Positions 34,214-42,602 of a stretch of 64,000 nucleotides of DNA are shown in pieces (the stretch's first letter is position 1; the number at the start of each line of letters is the position of its first letter). The notes beneath the pieces were generated by a model, which was given only the letters and a program-made list of their open reading frames with translations, had not been told where the DNA came from and searched no databases. The DNA comes from Patescibacteria group bacterium (GTDB taxonomy: Bacteria; Patescibacteriota; Patescibacteriia; Patescibacteriales; Patescibacteriaceae): NCBI GenBank assembly GCA_030583705.1, contig CP129471.1, forward strand, positions 486,506-550,505. The letters are read 5' to 3'. A program made the translations under genes and the position numbers.

Positions 34214-35398
34214 TTAAGAGCTTAGTTTTTTAATTATCTCAAGCATATTTTCATTAGCTCCTTCTTTCATTATCTTAGAGATATTTCTTTTAAACTCTTC
34301 TTGTTGGTTTTTGTCTTGTAAAATATCTTTAATTAATGATAAAAGCGTTTCTTTATTTAAATCTTTTTGCCAAAGCACTAAAGCCGCTCCCTGCTTAGCA
34401 AAATAAGCAGCGTTATCTTCTTGATGAGAGTTTGGCATGGGAATTATGATACAAAGCTTTTTAAGAGAGCATAACTCGGTTAAAGTAGAAAGTCCGGCTC
34501 TAGTAATAACTAAATCAGCTTCACGCATAACTAAAGACAAAGAACGACTGTCTAGGAATTTATGATAAACATATTGTCCGTTGATCTTTTCTTTATCTTG
34601 TTTATCTTCATTTCTCTCTTTCTCACCCTCTTCCTCTTTATTTCTTAAAAAACCTCCAACATGAACAACTTTAGCAAAACTTAAAAGATCGTTTAAAGAA
34701 GTTTTAACAAGGTCATTAATCGCCAAGGAACCGGTACCACCGCCCAAAACAAGGATTGTCGGGAGAGTATTGTTAAAAACTTGATGATGGGAATCTTGTT
34801 TGATATTTTTCTCAGCTTCAGTTATTGTCTTTATTATTCTAAATTCTTTATTAACCGGATTACCAAGCCAAATAGCTTTACTTCCATAATCTTTAAGGTT
34901 TTTTTCAAAAGTAACGGTAATAGTTTTAGCAAAAGGGGCCATTAGGCGATTCGCCAATCCTGGTCTAATATCTTGCTGATGAACAACCACCGGAATCCTT
35001 AAACACCAAGCCGCCCAAACCGTCGGTACGCTAACAAAAGCCCCAGCGGTTATTAAGCAAGTTGGTTTTAATTTAAAAAGAAGAGATAAAGATTTAAAAA
35101 AGGCTATTTTTATTTTAAAGATATCGGTAAAGTTCCTAAAAGACCAATATCTTCTAAACTTACCAGCCGGCAAAGAATAATATGGTAGAGTATAAGGCTC
35201 TACCATAACCTTCTCCACTCCGTCTTTAGTACCAAACCAAACGGGGTTATAGCCAGACAATTTAAGATCTTCAACCAAAGCCAAAAGAGGCGCCACCGAA
35301 CCCCCGGTTCCCCCACCTGAAAGAACTATGGTTTTCTTCTGATTGCCATATTCCTTATCTTTTTTCTCCTCTTTTATTTCTTCTTTTAATTCTTGCAT
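34214..35398 (-). CDS. murG: Lipid II synthase (N-acetylglucosaminyltransferase)
   Basis: 394 aa GT28, adds GlcNAc to lipid I at the inner membrane face. VLSGGGTGGSVAPLLALVE is the N-terminal glycine loop; the His that normally follows (GGTGGHV) is Ser here. VVHQQDIRPGLANRLMAPFA replaces the usual HEQN motif. The donor domain shows TILVLGGGTGSLAINDLV, ITRAGLSTLTELCSL and PMPNSHQEDNAAYF, giving a clear MurG identity. A charged insertion EEEGEKERNEDKQDKEK (around 268) is unusual. It is the first of the murG-murC-murB genes; about 120 nt separate it from the GT26-Nudix gene upstream. Confidence 0.94.
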   Translation of the reverse strand: MQELKEEIKEEKKDKEYGNQKKTIVLSGGGTGGSVAPLLALVEDLKLSGYNPVWFGTKDGVEKVMVEPYTLPYYSLPAGKFRRYWSFRNFTDIFKIKIAFFKSLSLLFKLKPTCLITAGAFVSVPTVWAAWCLRIPVVVHQQDIRPGLANRLMAPFAKTITVTFEKNLKDYGSKAIWLGNPVNKEFRIIKTITEAEKNIKQDSHHQVFNNTLPTILVLGGGTGSLAINDLVKTSLNDLLSFAKVVHVGGFLRNKEEEGEKERNEDKQDKEKINGQYVYHKFLDSRSLSLVMREADLVITRAGLSTLTELCSLKKLCIIIPMPNSHQEDNAAYFAKQGAALVLWQKDLNKETLLSLIKDILQDKNQQEEFKRNISKIMKEGANENMLEIIKKLSS

Positions 35399-35430
35399 AT
35401 TGAGTAATTGATAATAAGATTATTTCTATT

Positions 35431-35510
35431 CTAAGATTTAAAAATTATTTTATGTTTCCAAGTCTTAAAAATTATTTCCATTTCCAAGCCTTAGAAATTA
35501 TTTTTATAAC
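35431..35510. repeat. Three imperfect tandem copies of an AT-rich 26-30 bp unit
   Basis: Units begin near 35431, 35461 and 35487 and share CTTAAAAATTATTT followed by a TTTCC-rich stretch. They fill the gap between murG and the GT26-Nudix gene. No hairpin or ORF; function unknown. Confidence 0.5.
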
Positions 35511-35519
35511 TTAACTCTT

Positions 35520-36773
35520 TTATAACCTATCTTTAACTTGCCGATACTTACTTAAAAAAAGTTCATACTGTTTTCTTCGTACCGGGCTTGAAGCTGCCAC
35601 CAAACGATCCACCGGCACCCAGCGATACGCTTTATGTTCATAAGGATTTAAACGAACAGCTTGAGGATCTTTATGATAACGCATGATAAACAATGTCTGC
35701 TTTTGTCCTTTATAACCATGCCAATGATTACTATGGGGTAGCTTATATGAATAGATGTTCTTATAAGAGGAAATAATCTCAAGATCAACAAGACCTGTTT
35801 CTTCATTAACCTCTCTTAAAACCGCTTGCCTGCGATTTTCTCCTGGATCAACCCCGCCTTGTGGTAAACCCCAATAATTATGACTACCGGCTCCGTTAAT
35901 AATTAAAACATCTTGGTTGTCATTAATTATCATAGCCACTACGTTAGGTCTAAAACGCCAGCGCCTAAGTTCCCAAACTATAACTCTAGAAGGAAAAAGT
36001 ACAGCCGCTCGCCAAATTCTTCGCCATCTTCGTTTCTTGCCGTCTTGTTCTTGCTTGGGTTGTGAGAAACCACGCCAAAGCCATTCTAGTCCCAAAAATC
36101 TTAACCAAGCTGGCGCTCTCTTAACCGCACCGGTTAAAAAATCAAAACTACCCCCCACGCCAATCGCCAATCTAAGACTATTAATCATGGCAGCATGATC
36201 TTCTATATAATATTCCTGTTCAGGCGCCCCCAGAGCTGAGAATAAAATCATTGGTTTAAAGTTTTTTAAGCTTTCAATATCACTATTACTATCACCACCC
36301 TTTTTAGGATAATATTCTTCCACCCTAAAAATCAAACCAGGATATTTTTTTCTTAAAGTTTTTTCAATAAGTAAACGATCTGAGAGTCCATCCGGTCGGC
36401 AAACTATTGCCACCCTTAAACCCTTTTTTTCAGCCAAACCAAGTAAGAAGCTGGTTAAATCAGAACCAGGTAAACGCTTAAACCAAGCCCCTCGTAAAAC
36501 TCCGGCACAAGTTAAACCAAAACCATCCGGTATAGCCAAATGAGCCGCACTTAAAATACGGCTAAAACGCTGATTATTCTCAGCCAAGATAGCATACTCG
36601 GGGTTAACGGTTACTACATGCCTTAGACGATGTCCCCTTAAGAAACTCTCAAGAATATTAAGGTAATCTTGTCGTCCCAGGTTATCAACAGGCATACCGA
36701 GAATTTCTAGCCTAGTTGCTCTTTTTCTTAAACCGTATCTTATTCTATGTCTATACTTTTTTATCTTCTTCAT
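35520..36773 (-). CDS. Fusion of WecG/TagA/CpsF (GT26) glycosyltransferase with a Nudix hydrolase
   Basis: 417 aa. Residues about 20-240 form a GT26 domain: VVTVNPEYAILAENN, IPDGFGL (Asp83, the catalytic base in TagA-like enzymes), GAPEQEYYI and GVGGSFDFLTGAVKRAP followed by GLEWLWR. Residues 275-417 form a Nudix hydrolase with WGLPQGGVDPGE and a perfect Nudix box from Gly306 to Leu328 (GX5EX7REUXEEXGU: E312, R320, E321, E324, E325). GT26 enzymes transfer ManNAc-type sugars to polyprenyl-linked acceptors; the Nudix half could hydrolyse a nucleotide sugar or nucleotide by-product. Both active sites look intact and the frame is continuous. Upstream of murG on the same strand. ATG start, no Shine-Dalgarno. 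Confidence 0.92.
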   Translation of the reverse strand: MKKIKKYRHRIRYGLRKRATRLEILGMPVDNLGRQDYLNILESFLRGHRLRHVVTVNPEYAILAENNQRFSRILSAAHLAIPDGFGLTCAGVLRGAWFKRLPGSDLTSFLLGLAEKKGLRVAIVCRPDGLSDRLLIEKTLRKKYPGLIFRVEEYYPKKGGDSNSDIESLKNFKPMILFSALGAPEQEYYIEDHAAMINSLRLAIGVGGSFDFLTGAVKRAPAWLRFLGLEWLWRGFSQPKQEQDGKKRRWRRIWRAAVLFPSRVIVWELRRWRFRPNVVAMIINDNQDVLIINGAGSHNYWGLPQGGVDPGENRRQAVLREVNEETGLVDLEIISSYKNIYSYKLPHSNHWHGYKGQKQTLFIMRYHKDPQAVRLNPYEHKAYRWVPVDRLVAASSPVRRKQYELFLSKYRQVKDRL

Positions 36774-36832
36774 ATATTATATAATTAAGATTATCAGGCT
36801 TTTTTATTATTATCAACTATTACCAATAGGGC

Positions 36833-36861
36833 TTGACAATTCAACTTAACGATAGTAAAGT
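36833..36861 (+). promoter_or_regulatory. Promoter of the clpB-like gene
   Basis: TTGACA (36833-36838) - 17 bp - TAAAGT (36856-36861). Start near 36868, inside the CIRCE element, as expected for HrcA repression. Confidence 0.75.
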
Positions 36862-36865
36862 AAAA

Positions 36866-36892
36866 TTAGCAGTCTCTTGTTAAGAGTGCTAA
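36866..36892 (+). promoter_or_regulatory. CIRCE operator (HrcA binding site)
   Basis: TTAGCAGTC-N9-GAGTGCTAA: one mismatch from the consensus TTAGCACTC-N9-GAGTGCTAA, with the exact 9-bp spacer. It overlaps the predicted transcription start of the Clp gene. Implies an HrcA repressor elsewhere in the genome. Confidence 0.93.
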
Positions 36893-36940
36893 TATAATTT
36901 AAGAATAATAAAATAATTATCAATAAATATCAATAAAAAT

Positions 36941-39565
36941 ATGTTAGACAAATTTACCAATAAATCACAAGAAGCCATCATTAACGCCCAAGTTATCGCC
37001 CAGGAGTATGGGCAACAGTATATTGGTGCCCTGCATATGCTCTTGGCTCTAATTGAACAAAATGATGGGCTAATAAAACCCATGTTAGAATCTCTATCAA
37101 TAGACACCGACACCCTAAGAGATAAAGTTGAAGCCGAAATTGAAAAAATACCCAAAGTCCAAGTACAGGTATCTTCCGGTATGGTACAGGGCACTACCGA
37201 AATGGCCATGATCGTAGAAACCGCGGTTAAAGAAGCTTCCTCTATGAACGATGACTATGTTTCCACTGAACATCTTTTTCTATCAATCTTGGAAATTAAA
37301 TCCCCTGCCCAAGCTTTGCTTTTAAAAAACGGCTTAAATAGAAACCAAATACTAAAAACTATTAAAGGCTTGCGCGGTGATAAAAAAATAGACAACGCGG
37401 ATCCAGAAACTCGTTTTCGCGTTATTGAAAAATATACCAACAACCTAACTACCTTAGCTAAAGAAAGTAAACTTGATCCAGTTATCGGCAGAGATGATGA
37501 AATTAAAAGACTGATGCAAATTCTCTCTAGAAGACTAAAAAACAATCCGGTCCTAATCGGTGAAGCCGGTACCGGAAAAACCGCCATCATTGAAGGTCTG
37601 GCCCAAAGGATTGTGGCCGGTGAAGTTCCGGAAAGCTTAAGAGACAAAGAAATAGTTTCTTTAGACCTGGGATCTTTAATTGCTGGTGCTAAGTTTCGCG
37701 GCGAGTTTGAAGATCGCCTTAAAGCTTTAATTAAAGAAGTTGAAGCTAATGACGGTAACCTAATCCTCTTTATAGACGAACTTCATACCATTGTCGGTAT
37801 GGGAGCAGCAGATGGTACCGCTGATGCGGCCAACATGCTTAAACCAGCTCTAGCTCGTGGTAGTCTTAGGGTTATTGGTGCTACTACCACAAAAGAATAC
37901 CAAAAATATATTGAAAAAGACACAGCCCTAGAAAGACGCTTTCAACCGGTTTTAGTTACCGAACCAACCGAAGAAGACGCCATTGCTATTATGCGAGGTA
38001 TTAAAGATAAGTACGAATTACACCACGGAGTAAAAATTAATGACGAAGCTATTATGGCGGCCGTTAGTTTTTCTTCCCGTTACATCAGCGACCGCTTCCT
38101 GCCAGACAAAGCTATTGACCTAATGGATGAAGCGGCTTCTTCTTTACGTATGGAAATAGATTCCTCCCCAGAAGAGTTAGATATTCTTAAACGAGATATT
38201 CGTCGTTTGGAAATTAAAAAAGCCGGACTTAAGGAATCACAAAAAGAAACCAAACTTAAAGATATTAATAAAGAACTATCTAATTTACGCGAAAAGGCCG
38301 GACAAATTGAAACCCGCTGGCAAAACGAAAAGAACCTAATTGCCAATATTAGAAACTTTAAAAAAGATATTGAAAACCTTAGAGCAGAAGCAGACTCTGT
38401 CCAAAGACGAGGCGATGATTTAACTAAAGTGGCGGAAATTCGTTATGCAAAAATTCCCGAACTGGAGAAAAAAATTCGCAAAGAAGAAACCGACCTGATT
38501 CGTCTACAAAAATCTGGGCAACGTCTTTTAAAAGAAGAAATAGACGCCGAAGATATTGCCAAAGTAGTGGCTCGCTGGACTGGTATTCCGGTTTCCAGAA
38601 TGCTTGAATCGGAAATTAAAAAACTTTCCAGAGCGGAAAACGAACTTAAGAAAAGGGTTTTAGGTCAAGACATTGCCATCGCCGCCGTCTCTCATGCCTT
38701 GCGTCGCTCACGAGCCGGCATTAACGAAGAGAAAAAACCGGTAGGCTCGTTTCTTTTTGTGGGTCCAACAGGTGTTGGTAAGACGGAGTTGGCTAAAGCC
38801 TTGGCTGAGTTTATGTTTAACGATGAAAACTCTTTAATTCGTCTGGACATGAGCGAATATATGGAAAAACACAGTGTAGCCAGAATGGTGGGTTCACCTC
38901 CTGGATATATCGGACACGAGGAAGGCGGACAACTAACAGACAGAGTACGTCGTCGCCCATACAGTGTTATCCTTTTTGATGAAATTGAAAAAGCTCACCC
39001 AGAAGTCTTTAATATTCTTTTGCAAATTCTAGATGATGGACGACTAACTGATGCTAAGGGCAGAACGGTTAACTTTAAAAATACGATAATTATCATGACC
39101 TCCAACTTGGGTAATGAAATTATCCGTGAGTACTCTATCGGTTTTGCTGAATCTTTGGATGAACAAGCTACCCAAAACCTGCAACATGAAGAAATGAAAG
39201 AAAAAATAGACAAGATTCTAAGACAACACTTTAAGTTGGAGTTTCTTAACCGTATAGACGAAGTGGTAATCTTTAAGAGTCTACTTAAAAACGATTTATT
39301 AAAAATCATTGATCTTGAACTAGTTAAGGTGGAAGACAGATTAAGGAATAAAGACATTAAAATAAAGATTGCCAAAGACGTTAAGAAAATGTTAGCCGAA
39401 AAGAGTTTTGATAAAACCTTTGGAGCAAGACCTCTAAAAAGAGTAATCCAAAATATGATCCTTAACGAATTAGCTTCGGAAATAATCTCCGGTAAGATTA
39501 AACAAGGAGATAAAGTAACGATTTCCCTAGATGTGAAACAAAACATTCTAATGAGTGTTAAATAA
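36941..39565 (+). CDS. clpB: ClpB-like AAA+ unfoldase with a ClpP-type IGF tripeptide
   Basis: 874 aa. Clp N-domain (1-145), AAA1 with Walker A GEAGTGKT (207-214) and Walker B LILFIDE, a middle domain of about 125 residues (405-530, ending [10 protein letters not shown]) as in the ClpB disaggregase, and AAA2 with Walker A GPTGVGKT (608-615), [20 protein letters not shown] and Walker B VILFDE. After TSNLG, where ClpB has no docking loop, the protein has IREYSIGF (Ile733-Gly-Phe) followed by an Asp/Glu/Gln-rich stretch, as in ClpC/ClpA loops that bind ClpP. It may therefore disaggregate, feed ClpP, or both. Promoter and CIRCE upstream, strong terminator downstream, so a single-gene heat-shock transcript. 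The leader has no Shine-Dalgarno. Confidence 0.9.
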   Translation: MLDKFTNKSQEAIINAQVIAQEYGQQYIGALHMLLALIEQNDGLIKPMLESLSIDTDTLRDKVEAEIEKIPKVQVQVSSGMVQGTTEMAMIVETAVKEASSMNDDYVSTEHLFLSILEIKSPAQALLLKNGLNRNQILKTIKGLRGDKKIDNADPETRFRVIEKYTNNLTTLAKESKLDPVIGRDDEIKRLMQILSRRLKNNPVLIGEAGTGKTAIIEGLAQRIVAGEVPESLRDKEIVSLDLGSLIAGAKFRGEFEDRLKALIKEVEANDGNLILFIDELHTIVGMGAADGTADAANMLKPALARGSLRVIGATTTKEYQKYIEKDTALERRFQPVLVTEPTEEDAIAIMRGIKDKYELHHGVKINDEAIMAAVSFSSRYISDRFLPDKAIDLMDEAASSLRMEIDSSPEELDILKRDIRRLEIKKAGLKESQKETKLKDINKELSNLREKAGQIETRWQNEKNLIANIRNFKKDIENLRAEADSVQRRGDDLTKVAEIRYAKIPELEKKIRKEETDLIRLQKSGQRLLKEEIDAEDIAKVVARWTGIPVSRMLESEIKKLSRAENELKKRVLGQDIAIAAVSHALRRSRAGINEEKKPVGSFLFVGPTGVGKTELAKALAEFMFNDENSLIRLDMSEYMEKHSVARMVGSPPGYIGHEEGGQLTDRVRRRPYSVILFDEIEKAHPEVFNILLQILDDGRLTDAKGRTVNFKNTIIIMTSNLGNEIIREYSIGFAESLDEQATQNLQHEEMKEKIDKILRQHFKLEFLNRIDEVVIFKSLLKNDLLKIIDLELVKVEDRLRNKDIKIKIAKDVKKMLAEKSFDKTFGARPLKRVIQNMILNELASEIISGKIKQGDKVTISLDVKQNILMSVK

Positions 39566-39635
39566 AGGAGAAGTAAAAGATAAGTAAAAAAGAAAAAAGA
39601 CTCTTTAAGCCATATAAACACCCTATAAACAAAGG

Positions 39636-39671
39636 AAATAAACCCGCCAGACACCTGGCGGGTTTATTTTT
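39636..39671 (+). terminator. Terminator of the clpB-like gene (dispersed repeat copy 2)
   Basis: Perfect 15-bp stem AAATAAACCCGCCAG / CTGGCGGGTTTATTT (39636-39650, 39655-39669), loop ACAC, followed by TT. Its core matches the hairpins at 23738 and 47671. Confidence 0.9.
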
Positions 39672-39772
39672 ACAAAAGATCTTGTCCTAAATAATTTTAA
39701 ATGGTATCATAATAATATAGATAAATTGACTTTTAAAAGAGTGTTTTTAATCTTAACGTCGGTTATATCATC

Positions 39773-41038
39773 ATGTTATATAAAGAGAATAAGAAAAACC
39801 AAGAAAACAAAAAAACACCTCAACGATTTGAGGTGTTTAACAGTGGGGTAAGTAATAAGTTAAATACTATATTAAATAGAAACTTGAACACTAGATTACA
39901 CAGTAACAAATCCTTTATTAAACAATATAATAAAACAGCAAAAGCCTTCACCCTAATAGAATTATTGGTAGTCATAGCTATCATAGGTATATTATCTACT
40001 CTAGTAATAGTAGCCCTAGGTAATTCTCGCACTAGCGCCAGAGATGCTAAAAGATTAAATGATCTAAAAGCTATGGCTAATGCTCTAGAGCTATATTATG
40101 CAGATAATAATGCATATCCTGAAGCAGATAACTTTTCTCCTGGAGATACTTTTGAAGCCGGTGGAGTGGTATATATGAACAAAGTACCAAATAATCCTAC
40201 CCCAAGAACGGATGGAGATTGTCCAGATCAAGAATATAGATATGTAAAAACCAATAATAGCTATAGTATAATAGGATGTGTTGGATCAAGCTCCTTAAAC
40301 ATTTCTGCCGGAGGAGTTATACTTGAAACAGGGGGTTCCCTAAAATCTGTTGGAGTAATTAGTGGAATGGTGGGTTGGTGGAGATTTAACGAAGGCAATG
40401 GAAATACAGTTCTCGATTGGAGTGGTAACAACCATCATGGCACATGGACTGGTACTGGTCCTTACTATACAACCAATAGCGTTGAAGGAGGTTTTGGTGG
40501 TAGTTTTAATGGATCAAATAACCTAGTCACAATTCCCAATCATAATGATCTGAATTTTGGAACCTCAAGTTTCACCATAACCGTTTGGGCTAGCGACCAC
40601 AATCCATCAGGTAATAATACTTGGGCTAATGTTATTAATAAAGGTAACCCCCGTTTAGGATATAATCCGACATATACTGGAACAGGCGCTTATGGGATAG
40701 GACGTTATACTAACGTCCAGAATCAATATCACTTCACAATCGGTGATGGAGCAATAAATAATCAAAGGGCTTCGTCAGATTTATCTGATGTAGGAGAGCC
40801 ATATTATTTTCTGGCCTTATCTATTAATAGAGCTCTTGGCGAAATGAGGGCCTATGTGAACGGAGTTCAGGTGGGTGCTGTTGTAACAATAACAGCCGGA
40901 TCAGTTTCAAATTCAGCTCCGCTCTACTTCGGTAACGGAAATGGATACTGGAACGGTAAAATAGATGATGTTCGCCTATATAATAAAGCGTTATCAGCAG
41001 AAGATATTCAGACTCTCTATAGCATAATTACACAGTAG
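39773..41038 (+). CDS. Prepilin-like protein with LamG-type C-terminal domain
   Basis: 421 aa. Same long leader as the prepilin at 30413-31684 (MLYKENKKNQENKKTPQRFE...), then KAFTLIELLVVIAIIGILS and the shared module SARDAKRLNDLKAMANALELYY, VPNNPTPRTDG. The C-terminal part is a LamG/concanavalin-A-like lectin domain (VGWWRFNEGNGNTVLDWSGN, FNGSNNLVTIPNHNDLNFG, KIDDVRLYNKALSAEDIQTLY). Synonymous changes from the start codon onward support the ATG at 39773 despite a leader of 57 residues. The hairpin at 39813-39838 lies in codons 14-22. Probable minor pilin with an adhesive, carbohydrate-binding tail. It stands alone between the clpB terminator and the secreted protein gene at 41183. Confidence 0.88.
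   Translation: MLYKENKKNQENKKTPQRFEVFNSGVSNKLNTILNRNLNTRLHSNKSFIKQYNKTAKAFTLIELLVVIAIIGILSTLVIVALGNSRTSARDAKRLNDLKAMANALELYYADNNAYPEADNFSPGDTFEAGGVVYMNKVPNNPTPRTDGDCPDQEYRYVKTNNSYSIIGCVGSSSLNISAGGVILETGGSLKSVGVISGMVGWWRFNEGNGNTVLDWSGNNHHGTWTGTGPYYTTNSVEGGFGGSFNGSNNLVTIPNHNDLNFGTSSFTITVWASDHNPSGNNTWANVINKGNPRLGYNPTYTGTGAYGIGRYTNVQNQYHFTIGDGAINNQRASSDLSDVGEPYYFLALSINRALGEMRAYVNGVQVGAVVTITAGSVSNSAPLYFGNGNGYWNGKIDDVRLYNKALSAEDIQTLYSIITQ
39812..39866 (+). promoter_or_regulatory. Nucleotide-conserved hairpin block inside prepilin leader (copy 2)
   Basis: 55 nt identical to the other prepilin (31591-31645), including the 11-bp stem AAACACCTCAA / TTGAGGTGTTT (39813-39823, 39828-39838). Immediately before and after the block, the two genes differ. 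Confidence 0.55.
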
Positions 41039-41097
41039 ATAGTAGCAGATCTTAATTTCAGCCTAAGATGGCTTCAACTCTATAAAAATATATTACT

Positions 41098-41125
41098 TTG
41101 TCTTTTCCTTAAAATAATGTATAAT
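41098..41125 (+). promoter_or_regulatory. Promoter of the secreted lysozyme-like protein gene
   Basis: TTGTCT (41098-41103) - 16 bp - TATAAT (41120-41125). Start near 41132, which excludes an in-frame ATG at 41117 and favours the ATG at 41183. Confidence 0.5.
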
Positions 41126-41182
41126 GAATATCCATACCACAGAGGGCGGTATTCGGTATTATTAAGCTTAAAACATATAAAT

Positions 41183-42598
41183 ATGATTAATAAAAACATG
41201 GTAAAAAAGAAGACTCTAAGCTCCTTATTATTAATGGCTTTGCTTTTCTCGGCTTGGCCTTATTATTCTCAAGCACAAACAATAACAGGCACCTTTAATC
41301 CTGGTAATATTATCAGCGACCGAGAAATCTTGGATAATAACACCATGAGCGAAAGAGAGATCCAAGCTTTTCTTGAAAGCAAAAAAAGCTTTCTGGCTAA
41401 TTATAAAGTAATAGACGATCAAGGTAATGAGATTTTAACTTCCCGCGCTATCTACGACCGAGCACTTACTAACCGTCTAAGCGCAGAGTTTATTATTGTC
41501 ATGTTACAAAAAGAAATGGGTCTTATTGAACTAACCACCATACCGGATAATCGTCGCCGGGTAGACTACGGCATGGGCTACGGCTGTCCAGATAGTGGGG
41601 GTTGTAATCCTCGTTGGGAAGGCTTGTGGAAACAAATTAACAGTGCCACTTTGCAATTTAGAGATTACATGGATAACCCCGGACGCTATCGTTTCCAAGT
41701 CGGACAAACCTATACCTTTAATAATCAATTCTCCACTCTGCAACAAGGTCCTCTAAATGTTACCATTGAAAACCGTGCCACCGCTTCTTTATATAACTAC
41801 ACCCCGCATGTCTATAACGGTAATTACAACTTCTGGAGAATTTGGCAACGTTACTTTACCAAAAGCTATCTTAACGGCTCCCTACTCCAAGCTTCAGGTG
41901 AAGCCGGAGTTTGGTTAATCCAAGATGGCCTAAAACGTCCCTTCCTTTCTCGTAGCGCCCTTACCTCGCGTTTTGACATTAACCATATCCAAATTGTTAG
42001 CCGAGGTGACCTGGATAAATATCCAACAGGCACTCCGATTAAATTTTCGCAGTACTCTGTCGTAAGAATTCCAACTGGTAGGATTTATCTATTGGTAAAT
42101 GACACCAAACGACACTTTGTTGACATGGAAGCCTTTAGAAAAGTCGGTATCCATCCGGATGAAGTTATAGCCGTTACACCTGAGGAAATAGCTTCATATA
42201 AAGACGGAGTATCTATTACCGCCAACGACGCTTATCCAGCCGGAGCTATCTTACAAAACAAACACACTGGTGGTATGTATTGGATAGACGGACAAACCAA
42301 GGCTCCTCTTTTGGATAAAGTTCTCTTAAGTACTAACTTTAAAAACCAACGCTATATCCAGGTTGATCAAACCATACTTGATACCTTTACTACCGTTGAA
42401 CCCGTTCGCTTAATGGATGGAGAACTGGTTAAAACCATTGACAATCCCGTAGTCTATGTTCTTGAAGACGGCTTAAAACGCCCGATTTCTTCTGAAGCGG
42501 TCTTTTTAAGGCTTGGCTATAAATGGCCTAATATCTCAATCGTCTCAGATCGCCTCTTAAACCTTCATGAAGAGGGTGAATTAGTAATCTCACAATAA
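41183..42598 (+). CDS. Secreted protein with lysozyme-like domain and four C-terminal repeats
   Basis: 471 aa from the ATG at 41183, chosen because a longer in-frame start lies within the promoter and this one gives a clean signal peptide (VKKKTLSSLLLMALLFSAWPYYSQAQ). Residues about 45-215 resemble a family of secreted proteins with IIVMLQKEMGLIE (Glu111 possibly catalytic), DYGMGYGCPDSGGC and ENRATASLYNYTPHVY, which I associate with a lysozyme-like fold acting on peptidoglycan; this is inference. The C-terminal half has four repeats of about 60-70 residues around a (I/V)(W/Y)L(I/V)xDGxKRP core (GVWLIQDGLKRPF, RIYLLVNDTKRHF, GMYWIDGQTKAPL, VVYVLEDGLKRPI). Four nt separate it from the next gene, suggesting co-transcription. 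Confidence 0.75.
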   Translation: MINKNMVKKKTLSSLLLMALLFSAWPYYSQAQTITGTFNPGNIISDREILDNNTMSEREIQAFLESKKSFLANYKVIDDQGNEILTSRAIYDRALTNRLSAEFIIVMLQKEMGLIELTTIPDNRRRVDYGMGYGCPDSGGCNPRWEGLWKQINSATLQFRDYMDNPGRYRFQVGQTYTFNNQFSTLQQGPLNVTIENRATASLYNYTPHVYNGNYNFWRIWQRYFTKSYLNGSLLQASGEAGVWLIQDGLKRPFLSRSALTSRFDINHIQIVSRGDLDKYPTGTPIKFSQYSVVRIPTGRIYLLVNDTKRHFVDMEAFRKVGIHPDEVIAVTPEEIASYKDGVSITANDAYPAGAILQNKHTGGMYWIDGQTKAPLLDKVLLSTNFKNQRYIQVDQTILDTFTTVEPVRLMDGELVKTIDNPVVYVLEDGLKRPISSEAVFLRLGYKWPNISIVSDRLLNLHEEGELVISQ

Positions 42599-42602
42599 AT
42601 TT

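Noticed and set aside
38995-39654. Minus-strand frame of 219 codons opposite the clpB-like gene
   Set aside because: It is antisense to conserved AAA2 motifs, with Ser/Leu/Phe-rich content typical of reverse-frame shadows.
39813-39838. Hairpin in the prepilin leader as a transcription terminator
   Set aside because: No U-run follows the stem, and silent codon differences upstream show that the leader is translated from the ATG before it.
41117-41182. N-terminal extension of the secreted lysozyme-like protein
   Set aside because: The in-frame ATG at 41117 lies upstream of or within the -10 TATAAT at 41120-41125 and would displace the signal peptide from the N-terminus.
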